DNA of 6,611 nucleotides from Anaerolineaceae bacterium. Its GTDB lineage: Bacteria; Chloroflexota; Anaerolineae; JAAYZQ01. Within the stretch, counting starts at the first letter, position 1; every line of letters begins with the position of its first letter. This document shows positions 1 to 5,391 of the stretch, in pieces. Under the pieces are notes generated by a model. The model saw nothing but the letters and a program-made list of their open reading frames with translations, was not told the DNA's origin and did no database searches. The position numbers were made by a program, and so were the translations under genes. The DNA lies in contig JAAYZQ010000383.1 in NCBI GenBank assembly GCA_012514775.1, forward strand, positions 1-6,611. The letters run 5' to 3'.

Positions 1-1903
1 GGGCCATGGCCTCCGCCAGGTCTTCTTCGGCCAGGATGCCCGCCTCTACCAGGGCCCGCAGGCTCTCGGGAACCTCGCCGGCAGGCACTCCAGGCTCCAC
101 GCGCCCCTCGGCCACAGGAGCCTCGACGGCAGGCGCCTCGGCTTCTTCCGGCATGCCCAGATCTTCCAGCCACGCCGGTACCTCTTCGGCCGCCGGTCCT
201 TCGGGCTCTTCCACTTCGGCGGCGGGCGCCTCGGCTTCCGGCATTCGCAGCGCCAGCAGCCGGTCGGGCACCTCTTCACCCGGCGGCGGCGCCTCCTCAC
301 CTTCCGGGACCTCGACGGCCGGCAGCTCGGCCTCCGCCTGGGCTTCGATCTCCTGGGCTTCGGCCTCCAACCCCAGGTCTCGCAGCCAGTCGGGAACCTC
401 CTCCACCTCTTCGGCGACGGGTCCTGCCGCTGCGGCCTCCGGCTCCACGGCCGGCAGCTCGCGCTCCTCGTCCGGGCCTGCCACGCCCTCCGCCTCGGCG
501 GCGGTCACGGGCGGGGCCAGCTCCTCCTGGTCCGGCCTCAGCTCCCGGAGCCAGTCGGGCAGCTCTTCCAGCTCCTCCTCCCCGGGCAGGCCTTCTCCGG
601 CGAGGGGGACGCTGCGCCTGGGAACGCCCAGCTCCTCGAGCCAGTCGGGCAGCTCGGCCTCGGTTTCCTCCTCAAGGGCCGCGGCGGGCTCTTCCTCCCC
701 GGCCGCCGGTTCCGCCGGCAAGGCCGCGGCTCCCGCGGCCAGCCCGATGCCCGACAGGGGAGACGGCTCTCCCGGCTCGGCGCTCTCGAGCTCTTCAAGC
801 CAGTCGGGCGAGGGCGGGTGGTCGCCCCGGTCCTCTTCCGGCGCCGCGGCCTCGGGTAGAGGTCCGGCCTCCCCTTCCTCGCCCATCAGATCTTGCAGCC
901 AGGGGGGCATTGCCTCGCCGGGCGCGGGCTCGGCCGCTGCCACCTCCGGGGGCGGCGCCTCGCCCTCCTCTTCGCCCTCCCCCTCGGCGACGAGGCCCAC
1001 GTCCCGCAGCCAGTCGGGGGTCTCTTCGCCCGCCTCGGCCTCTTCCTGGACCTCCAGGGCGCGCTCCTCCCCTTCTACCTCCCAGGGCGCCAGCGCGCGC
1101 TCCTCGGCGGCGGGCACCAGGGCCAGTCCCGCTTCCGGCACGAGCTCTTCCAGGCGCACCTCCTCGGGCGGCAGGGGAGAGTCGCTGCCGAAAAGCTCTT
1201 GCGCCATCCGGTTTTCAGGGTCCAGGGCCCTGGCAACCTCCAGCTTTTCCAGGCCCGGGTCCTCGTGCCCGCCCTGGGTCCAGATAGTGCCCAGGATCAG
1301 GTTGGCCTTCAGGCAGTTGGGCAGGGCCTCCAGCAGATCCAGGCAGCTTTCCACGGCCTCCACGCGGCGCCCCTCGCGCCACAACGCTTCGATGAGGGCG
1401 AGCTGGATATCGGGCAGCTCCGGATCCTGGCGCAGGATGGCGTGGAACTCGCCGATGGCTTGCTCGTACAGGCCGTTGCGGCTGTAGAGCCGGCCCAGGG
1501 CGCCGCGGGTTAGTTTCAGCCTGGTCTTTTCCACGCCATCGCGCTGGGCATACAGCCGCTGCAGCTCGCGCCGCACCTCGGTGTTGCCCGGCATCAGCTC
1601 AAAGGCCCGCTCCATCTGCCAGATGGCTTCCAGCAGCGCGCCCTGCTCGTCGTAGACGATGCCCAGCCCCACGCGGGCGAGAAAGTACTCGGGATCAGCG
1701 CTCAGAGTCCGCTGAAAGAACTCGATGGCCTCGCGGACCATTCTTTTTTCCAGGCAGGCTTCACCCAGGAGGTAGTAGGTTTCGATGTGCCTGGGATAGT
1801 GGCGCAGGATGTGCTGGCAGTGGGCAATGGCCTCGTCATGCCGGTCATGCCGGATGAGCTCCTTGATCTTGGCTGTATACTCCTGCAAGCGGATCTCTGC
1901 CAT
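1..1903 (-). CDS. TPR protein with long acidic tail of repeated PDWL motifs (C-terminus cut by window edge)
   Basis: The reading frame is open from ATG 1903-1901 to the window edge: 634 codons and no stop, so the C-terminus is missing. The start is supported by a strong ribosome binding site, AAGGAGG at 1919-1913, 9 nt upstream. Residues about 1-240 are helical tetratricopeptide repeats with typical signatures such as YYLLGEACLEKRMVREAIEFF and endings in DPEY or MPGN, so a protein-interaction scaffold is likely. From about residue 245 the protein becomes a low-complexity tail rich in Glu, Ala, Pro and Gly, carrying nine spaced motifs of the form (L/V)PDWL(E/R)(E/D)L. There is no signal peptide or membrane segment, so it is probably cytoplasmic. 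It lies 141 bp behind the receiver-kinase gene on the same strand with no visible terminator between, so cotranscription is possible. The molecular function is unknown; similar TPR plus PDWL-tail proteins are, as I recall, common in Chloroflexota. Confidence 0.88.
   Translation of the reverse strand, partial: MAEIRLQEYTAKIKELIRHDRHDEAIAHCQHILRHYPRHIETYYLLGEACLEKRMVREAIEFFQRTLSADPEYFLARVGLGIVYDEQGALLEAIWQMERAFELMPGNTEVRRELQRLYAQRDGVEKTRLKLTRGALGRLYSRNGLYEQAIGEFHAILRQDPELPDIQLALIEALWREGRRVEAVESCLDLLEALPNCLKANLILGTIWTQGGHEDPGLEKLEVARALDPENRMAQELFGSDSPLPPEEVRLEELVPEAGLALVPAAEERALAPWEVEGEERALEVQEEAEAGEETPDWLRDVGLVAEGEGEEEGEAPPPEVAAAEPAPGEAMPPWLQDLMGEEGEAGPLPEAAAPEEDRGDHPPSPDWLEELESAEPGEPSPLSGIGLAAGAAALPAEPAAGEEEPAAALEEETEAELPDWLEELGVPRRSVPLAGEGLPGEEELEELPDWLRELRPDQEELAPPVTAAEAEGVAGPDEERELPAVEPEAAAAGPVAEEVEEVPDWLRDLGLEAEAQEIEAQAEAELPAVEVPEGEEAPPPGEEVPDRLLALRMPEAEAPAAEVEEPEGPAAEEVPAWLEDLGMPEEAEAPAVEAPVAEGRVEPGVPAGEVPESLRALVEAGILAEEDLAEAMA
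59..1018 (-). repeat. Array of nine PDWL-type peptide motifs encoded in the tail of the TPR protein
   Basis: In the minus-strand frame, short motifs recur at residues 296 (PDWLRDV), 333 (PPWLQDL), 366 (PDWLEEL), 419 (PDWLEEL), 449 (PDWLREL), 504 (PDWLRDL), 546 (PDRLLAL), 576 (PAWLEDL) and 612 (PESLRAL). Spacing is 30 to 55 residues, separated by Glu/Ala/Pro-rich linkers of variable length. In DNA the core appears on the plus strand as repeated forms of CAGCCAGTCGGG. The conservation is of the peptide motif, not of a long nucleotide repeat, which argues for a selected short linear motif rather than recent tandem duplication. Copies 7 and 9 have lost the Trp. Confidence 0.85.
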
Positions 1904-2044
1904 GTGCTTCCTCCTCCTTAGTTACGCTATGCAGCAAGCGCGCCGCACACCAGGTGCGAGGCGCTGTTGGCCCACGGAACACTCCAGCCAGAGCCTATCC
2001 CGGCCGACAACCCGGCGTCGTCTCGCAATCAAGGGCGCTGCACC
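1904..2044. other. Intergenic spacer with imperfect hairpin at 1937-1965
   Basis: This 141-bp gap separates the receiver-kinase stop from the TPR/PDWL start. It contains an inverted repeat: AGCGC 1937-1941 with GCGCT 1961-1965 and CGCAC 1944-1948 with GTGCG 1954-1958, with a 2x2 internal loop and a 5-nt apical loop. No T-rich tail follows on either strand, so it does not look like an intrinsic terminator. I saw no convincing sigma70 promoter for the downstream gene here. The ribosome binding site of the TPR/PDWL gene is at 1913-1919. Confidence 0.45.
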
Positions 2045-3196
2045 CTATGCGGCAGCCGGCGGGGGTGCCAGGGGCAGCCGCACGGTGAAGGTGCTTCCCT
2101 GGCCCGGCGTCGAGTCCACCTGGATGGTGCCCTGGTAGAGCTTGACGACCTGGTTGACAATGGGCAGGCCCAGGCCGGTTCCCAGCTCGACCTGCTCCTT
2201 GGCCGCTTCGGTGCGATAAAACTCCTGGAAAACGCGCGTCAGCTCGTCCGTCGACAGGCCGATGCCCGAATCGGCCACGCACAACACCAGGTCTCGATCC
2301 TGTTGGTCGAGCCTGGTGACGACCTGGCCCTGGGGCGTGTAACGCACTGCATTGTCCAGGAGGTGGGTCGCGATGGAGCGCAGGTGGCCCGGCTGGGCCA
2401 TCATCACCGGCTGGGCCGCCGTCTCCAGCAAGAGCTTGAGCCCCTTGGCCTCGGCCGCGGGCCGCTGGCGCCGGACGGTGTCGTGGATGATGGGCGCCAC
2501 CTGCACTGCCTGCAGCTTGGGCAGGCCCGACAGGGCCTTGAGATGGGCCAGCTCCAGAAGGTCGTCGAGCATGGACAGCAACTGGCTGGCCCGCAGGTCG
2601 ACTTTTTCCAGGTACTCGTCCCACTCGTCGTCGTCCACGTAGCCGGCCCGCATCATCTGCAAATAGTTCTTGATCACCCCCGCTGGATTTCGCAGCTCGT
2701 GGACCAGGACCAGCATGAAGCGGCTCTCGACGGTGTCCAGCTTGGCCTGCTCCCGCCGCGTGCGCTCGAGCTGCTGGATCTCTTCTTCGCGCCGTTTGTC
2801 GGCCCGGAGGGCCAGGCGGCGCACCCGCTCTTCCATCCCGCGATGCACCACGGTGAGCAGGTCGTCGGAGGTGAAGGGCTTGGGCAAGAATTCCTGGGCA
2901 CCCTGCTTCATGGTCTGGGCGGCGAGGTCGACGGTGGCATAGCCGGTGATCATGATGCAAACCACGTCCTCGTCGTATTCCTGGATGCTGCGCAGGACTT
3001 CCAGGCCGCTCATGCCCGGCATCATCGCATCGAGGAGGACGAGGTCAAAGGGCGGCCCTTCCCGCAGCTTGTGCAGGCCTTCCGCGCCATGCTCGGCGGT
3101 GGTCACCTGAAAACCGTGGGAGATCAAGGCTCGACGGCACCCCTCTCGCATGCCGACTTCGTCGTCTACGATGAGAATTCTGGCCGGACCCTTCAT
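2045..3196 (-). CDS. Soluble receiver domain-histidine kinase (REC-HisKA-HATPase)
   Basis: This 383-aa protein is a two-component signalling protein with the receiver first and the kinase second. The REC domain (about residues 5-120) has acidic pair D11/D12, phosphoacceptor D56 in LVLLDAMMPGMSG, T84 and K106 of the KPF motif. A charged, probably coiled-coil linker (122-155) leads to a HisKA helix with H166 in VHELRNPAG. The HATPase domain shows the N box (LLDNAVRYTP, N282), G1 box DSGIG (309-313), F box (FQEFY) and G2 box GTGLGL (339-344). No membrane or sensor domain is present, so it is cytoplasmic and probably takes its input as phosphate on D56. The frame continues upstream to 3259, but that would begin at the -35 box; ATG at 3196 has AGAGGA at 3207-3202, 5 nt upstream, and lies about 28 nt behind the expected transcription start. 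The output partner is not in the window. Confidence 0.93.
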   Translation of the reverse strand: MKGPARILIVDDEVGMREGCRRALISHGFQVTTAEHGAEGLHKLREGPPFDLVLLDAMMPGMSGLEVLRSIQEYDEDVVCIMITGYATVDLAAQTMKQGAQEFLPKPFTSDDLLTVVHRGMEERVRRLALRADKRREEEIQQLERTRREQAKLDTVESRFMLVLVHELRNPAGVIKNYLQMMRAGYVDDDEWDEYLEKVDLRASQLLSMLDDLLELAHLKALSGLPKLQAVQVAPIIHDTVRRQRPAAEAKGLKLLLETAAQPVMMAQPGHLRSIATHLLDNAVRYTPQGQVVTRLDQQDRDLVLCVADSGIGLSTDELTRVFQEFYRTEAAKEQVELGTGLGLPIVNQVVKLYQGTIQVDSTPGQGSTFTVRLPLAPPPAAA

Positions 3197-3230
3197 CCCA
3201 TTCCTCTCGACGGAAAAGTGAACCACTGTC

Positions 3231-3259
3231 ATTATACCACAGGCTGCCCCCAGACGCAA
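3231..3259 (-). promoter_or_regulatory. Sigma70-type promoter of the receiver-kinase gene
   Basis: Read on the minus strand, a perfect TATAAT (3236-3231) is preceded by TGG, making an extended -10. A TTGCGT -35 box (3259-3254) lies upstream with a 17-bp spacer. Transcription should start near 3224, giving a leader of about 28 nt before ATG 3196. This placement rules out the upstream start codon in the same frame. Confidence 0.8.
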
Positions 3260-3281
3260 TCAGCCCACAGGGGGAATAGAT

Positions 3282-3311
3282 AAGCGGGGGCCCCGTTAGG
3301 GACCCCCGCTT
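3282..3311 (-). terminator. Probable intrinsic terminator of the TPR-comEA unit
   Basis: AAGCGGGGG (3282-3290) pairs with CCCCCGCTT (3303-3311). One mismatch follows, then CCC 3292-3294 pairs with GGG 3299-3301 around loop GTTA. The hairpin lies about 83 bp past the comEA stop and just ahead of the receiver-kinase promoter, so it would insulate the two units. The tail on the minus strand (TTATCTATT) is only moderately U-rich; on the plus strand it is TTTCCTTT, so weak bidirectional action is possible. Confidence 0.7.
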
Positions 3312-3335
3312 TCCTTTCACAAGGAGGAGAAAGGA

Positions 3336-3384
3336 GTGACTATATTGTACTCCATCCCTCCCTGGGGACAGTAAGTATGGTCAC
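3336..3384. repeat. Imperfect inverted repeat downstream of comEA
   Basis: GTGACTATA (3336-3344) and TATGGTCAC (3376-3384) form a 9-bp stem. As plus-strand RNA it is continuous with one U-G wobble; as minus-strand RNA it has a C-A mismatch. Inside, ACT/AGT and CCC/GGG can pair too. It sits in the comEA 3' untranslated region, between the stop codon and the terminator hairpin. It may be a 3'-end structure; no function can be assigned. Confidence 0.4.
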
Positions 3385-3393
3385 AATGTGGAC

Positions 3394-3984
3394 CTAGTCG
3401 GTCGTAATCATCTCCTCGAACTTGGCCAGGGTGGCGGGCCCGATGCCCGGCACCGCCAGCAGGTCCTGCACGCTCTCAAAGGGGCCGTTGGACTCGCGAT
3501 GCTCGAGGATGCGCTGGGCCAGGCTGGGACCGATCCCGGGCAGGGTCTCCAGGAGGGCCGCGCCGGCGGTATTGACGTTGATGCGCCCATCGCCGATGGT
3601 CTCGCTTCGCGCGGGCAACGAGGGAGGGGCGGCCTCGCCCTGGCGTGGGACGTGGACCTGCTGGCCAGCGGAGAGCGACGCTGCCAGGTTGATGCGCTCC
3701 AGGTCCGCGTCGGGCGCCGGGCCGCCGGCCGCCAGGATGGCGTCCTTGACGATGCTGCCCTGGGGCAAAGGGTAAACGTCGGGCCGGGACACGGCGCCGG
3801 TGACATAGACCTGCATGGGCGGCGGCGTGGCCGTCGGTGCGGGAGACGGTGGAGCCGTGGCGGTGCTCAACACCAGGGGCGCGGAAGGAAGCCGCCGCGC
3901 CTGGAAGATAAGGACCCCGGCCAGGACGAGGGCCGCGATTCCAAAGAATAGGATGCCGCGATAACGAGTTTGCAATGCCGCCAC
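3394..3984 (-). CDS. comEA: ComEA-type competence DNA-binding protein (SLBB plus helix-hairpin-helix)
   Basis: This 196-aa protein has the full ComEA layout. A membrane anchor spans about residues 10-27 (GILFFGIAALVLAGVLIF), followed by a Pro/Thr/Ala linker (35-56). An SLBB domain follows at about 57-113 (VYVTGAVSRPDVYPLPQGS, then LAAGGP and INLAASLSAGQQVHVP). The C-terminus holds two helix-hairpin-helix motifs at about 135-196, starting INVNTA, with hairpins LPGIGPSLAQRIL and VPGIGPATLAKF. In the family, ComEA sits on the outer face of the membrane, binds incoming double-stranded DNA and passes it to the ComEC channel during natural transformation. The apparent start is GTG 3984 with AAAGG 4 nt upstream, a tight spacing; TTG at 3975 is an alternative. 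It begins 19 bp behind the membrane TPR gene and is almost certainly cotranscribed with it. No comEC is visible in the window. Related anchored SLBB-HhH proteins of uncertain role exist, so a competence role is inferred. Confidence 0.9.
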   Translation of the reverse strand: MAALQTRYRGILFFGIAALVLAGVLIFQARRLPSAPLVLSTATAPPSPAPTATPPPMQVYVTGAVSRPDVYPLPQGSIVKDAILAAGGPAPDADLERINLAASLSAGQQVHVPRQGEAAPPSLPARSETIGDGRINVNTAGAALLETLPGIGPSLAQRILEHRESNGPFESVQDLLAVPGIGPATLAKFEEMITTD

Positions 3985-4003
3985 CCCACCTTTGCGGTGA
4001 CTT

Positions 4004-5128
4004 CTAGTCGCACATCTCCAGGCCCTCCCAGGCCGGCCAGGCGTTGGGGTCTATTTCCACGGCCTTCTCCAGCCAGGGACGGGCATCGTCGCAGCGATCG
4101 AGGTAGGCATACGACAGGCCGATCTCGTAGTAATATTCCAGCTCGGTGGCTCCCAGGTCCAGGGCCCGGCGAAAGGCCGTGATGGCGTCCTCGTAGTTGC
4201 GCAGCACATAGTAGGTCAGGCCGAGGTGGCCAAAGGCCGGCGCATAGTCGGGATCCACTTCCGTGGCCTTTTTCAGGACGACGGCCGCCCGCTGGTGGTC
4301 GCCGGTCTGAAAGTAGGCCCACCCGAGCGAGTCGTAGGCGTGGGCGCTGGTGGGATCGACGACGGTGGCCTTCTCCAGGGCGGCCAGGGCGTCGTCGTAC
4401 TTGCTATAGGACATGTGGATGCGGCCCAGGTCGACGTAGGGCTGCGCCAGCCGGGGGTGAATCTGGGAGGCGCGTTGATACTGGGCCACGGCCTCGTTGT
4501 ACTTGCGTTGTTTTTCAAAGGCATAGCCCAGGTCCCGGTGGGCAAAGGCGCTGCTGTCGTCCAGGCTCACCGCCAGGCGGGCTGCCTCCACCGCCTGCGC
4601 CGTCTGCCCCAGGTCGGCATAGACCTCGGCCAGGTAGGCGTGTCCCTCGGCATAGGTCGGATCCAGGTCGGTGGCGCTCAGGCAACTGCTCAGGGCGTCC
4701 TGGAGCTGGGCCTGGTCGCCGATGCCGGCATCCCAGTCCAGGGCCATGCACAGGGCGGCCAGAGCCTGGGCGCTGTCGGGCGCCAGCCCCACCGCCTGCC
4801 GCGCCTTTTCGACGGCCCCGGCCGTGCGGCCGCGCAGCGTCAGCAGGTGCGCCCAGAAGGTGTAGGGCGCCGACTGGGTGGGGTCGAGCTCGGCCGCCTG
4901 GCTCACCATTTCGATGGCCGCGTCCAGGTCGCCCGCCTGGTACAGAACGCGGGCCTCGTCCATGACGTCGCCGGCGGTGGGCGTGGGGGTCGGGGTGGGA
5001 CCAATCTGGAGCGGCTCGATCATGTCGCGGCGATAGAGGAGGACATAGCCTCCCGCCAGCACGAGGACCGTCAAGATCAACACCCTTAAAGGCGACGATT
5101 GTCTGCGTTTGGTTGGTCGAATATACAT
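4004..5128 (-). CDS. Membrane-anchored tetratricopeptide repeat protein
   Basis: This 374-aa protein has a short basic N-terminus (RPTKRRQ), a single hydrophobic segment at about residues 13-32 (VLILTVLVLAGGYVLLY) and a PTPTPTPT linker near residues 45-52. Eight or nine TPR units fill the rest to the end. The units are clear, for example AHAYDSLGWAYFQTGDHQR and APAFGHLGLTYYVLRNYED, most ending in a DP or IHP turn. The topology suggests an extracytoplasmic TPR scaffold. The frame can be extended to TTG 5134, but ATG 5128 is preferred: AGGG at 5140-5137 is 8 nt upstream of it and only 2 nt from the TTG. The promoter at 5146-5174 predicts a very short leader of about 12 nt. comEA follows after 19 bp, so assembly or support of a surface DNA-uptake apparatus is a reasonable guess, though nothing in the TPRs themselves proves it. 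Confidence 0.88.
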   Translation of the reverse strand: MYIRPTKRRQSSPLRVLILTVLVLAGGYVLLYRRDMIEPLQIGPTPTPTPTAGDVMDEARVLYQAGDLDAAIEMVSQAAELDPTQSAPYTFWAHLLTLRGRTAGAVEKARQAVGLAPDSAQALAALCMALDWDAGIGDQAQLQDALSSCLSATDLDPTYAEGHAYLAEVYADLGQTAQAVEAARLAVSLDDSSAFAHRDLGYAFEKQRKYNEAVAQYQRASQIHPRLAQPYVDLGRIHMSYSKYDDALAALEKATVVDPTSAHAYDSLGWAYFQTGDHQRAAVVLKKATEVDPDYAPAFGHLGLTYYVLRNYEDAITAFRRALDLGATELEYYYEIGLSYAYLDRCDDARPWLEKAVEIDPNAWPAWEGLEMCD

Positions 5129-5145
5129 GCCCAAAACCCTGCCCG

Positions 5146-5174
5146 ATTATAGCATGACCGGAAGAGGATGGCAA
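5146..5174 (-). promoter_or_regulatory. Sigma70-type promoter of the TPR-comEA operon
   Basis: On the minus strand, TTGCCA (5174-5169), a 17-bp spacer and a perfect TATAAT (5151-5146) preceded by TGC form an extended -10 promoter. The expected start is near A5140, about 12 nt before ATG 5128, so the Shine-Dalgarno AGGG lies at the very 5' end of the mRNA. Confidence 0.8.
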
Positions 5175-5182
5175 ACCTGGCC

Positions 5183-5210
5183 TTGACAAACAGCGGAAAT
5201 GTGCTACAAT
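5183..5210 (+). promoter_or_regulatory. Sigma70-type promoter of the leuS leader transcript
   Basis: A perfect TTGACA (5183-5188), a 16-bp spacer and TACAAT (5205-5210) preceded by TGC (extended -10) form a strong housekeeping promoter. Transcription should start near 5217, leaving a leader of about 200 nt before leuS. A strong promoter followed by a conditional terminator is the usual design for attenuation control. The -35 box lies 8 bp from that of the divergent TPR-comEA promoter. Confidence 0.87.
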
Positions 5211-5239
5211 GCCGGTTGAAAGGACACGAAAGAAGGAAC

Positions 5240-5338
5240 ATGCAAGCACGGCAATTCGCTCTGGCGCTTCTTCTTGGCCGGCTCCTCCTTGCGAGGGGCC
5301 ATTTCCGCCTGGGAGAAGCAGGAGTGAGGGCTGTGTAA
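5240..5338 (+). CDS. Leucine-rich leader peptide of leuS (32 aa)
   Basis: ATG 5240 to TAA 5336-5338 encodes 32 residues with 8 leucines. The core ALALLLGRLLLA contains two runs of three Leu codons: CTT CTT CTT at 5267-5275 and CTC CTC CTT at 5282-5290. Single CTG codons lie at 5261 and 5309. The peptide is probably not functional as a product; its translation is the sensor for charged tRNA-Leu. The start is preceded by AAGG at 5233-5236 with only 3 nt spacing, so initiation may be modest. The frame lies wholly between the promoter and the terminator, ends 22 nt before the terminator hairpin, and contains both the competitor strand and the antiterminator strand. That arrangement, more than composition alone, supports it being real. 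A chance Leu-rich frame is the alternative. Confidence 0.8.
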   Translation: MQARQFALALLLGRLLLARGHFRLGEAGVRAV

Positions 5339-5360
5339 GCTTTTTTGCGATACCGGATAT

Positions 5361-5391
5361 GAGGCCTCCCAGGCATGGGAGGCCTTTTTTT
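5361..5391 (+). terminator. Intrinsic terminator (attenuator) in the leuS leader
   Basis: AGGCCTCCCA (5362-5371) pairs perfectly with TGGGAGGCCT (5376-5385) around a GGCA loop, and a run of seven T residues (5385-5391) follows directly. It lies 28 bp upstream of the leuS start and 170 nt into the transcript, with no other plus-strand gene ahead of it except the leader peptide. It is therefore a conditional terminator of leuS rather than a gene-end terminator. Confidence 0.93.

Noticed and set aside
6..1487. 493-codon Ser-rich open frame on the plus strand
   Set aside because: It lies opposite the TPR/PDWL gene and its Ser/Gly/Ala-rich composition is a by-product of antisense reading of Glu/Ala/Pro codons. 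It has no domain signature, while the minus strand has clear TPRs, motifs and a strong ribosome binding site.
1937..1965. Hairpin before the TPR/PDWL gene as an intrinsic terminator
   Set aside because: The stem has an internal loop and no U-rich run follows on either strand.
3197..3259. Upstream start of the receiver-kinase frame at 3259
   Set aside because: The extra 21 codons cover the -10 and -35 boxes; ATG 3196 has a proper ribosome binding site and lies behind the predicted transcription start.
1967..3283. 438-codon plus-strand open frame
   Set aside because: It is antisense to the receiver-kinase gene, whose catalytic boxes are complete. The plus frame shows no recognisable domain.
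3336..3374. 12-codon plus-strand frame starting GTG behind AAGGAGGAGAAAGGA
   Set aside because: It has a Shine-Dalgarno-like sequence but no promoter was seen, the peptide is very short, and the region is better explained as the comEA 3' region.
5314..5346. Possible second terminator at the leader-peptide stop (AGAAGC with GCTTTT and six T residues)
   Set aside because: The stem is only 6 bp with a G-U pair and a 19-nt loop, too weak to call; it may at most act as a pause site.
5217..5391. T-box riboswitch controlling leuS
   Set aside because: No T-box consensus (AGGGTGGNACCGCG-like) and no UGGU bulge matching a tRNA-Leu end was found before the terminator. The Leu-rich translated frame and antiterminator inside it explain the leader better.
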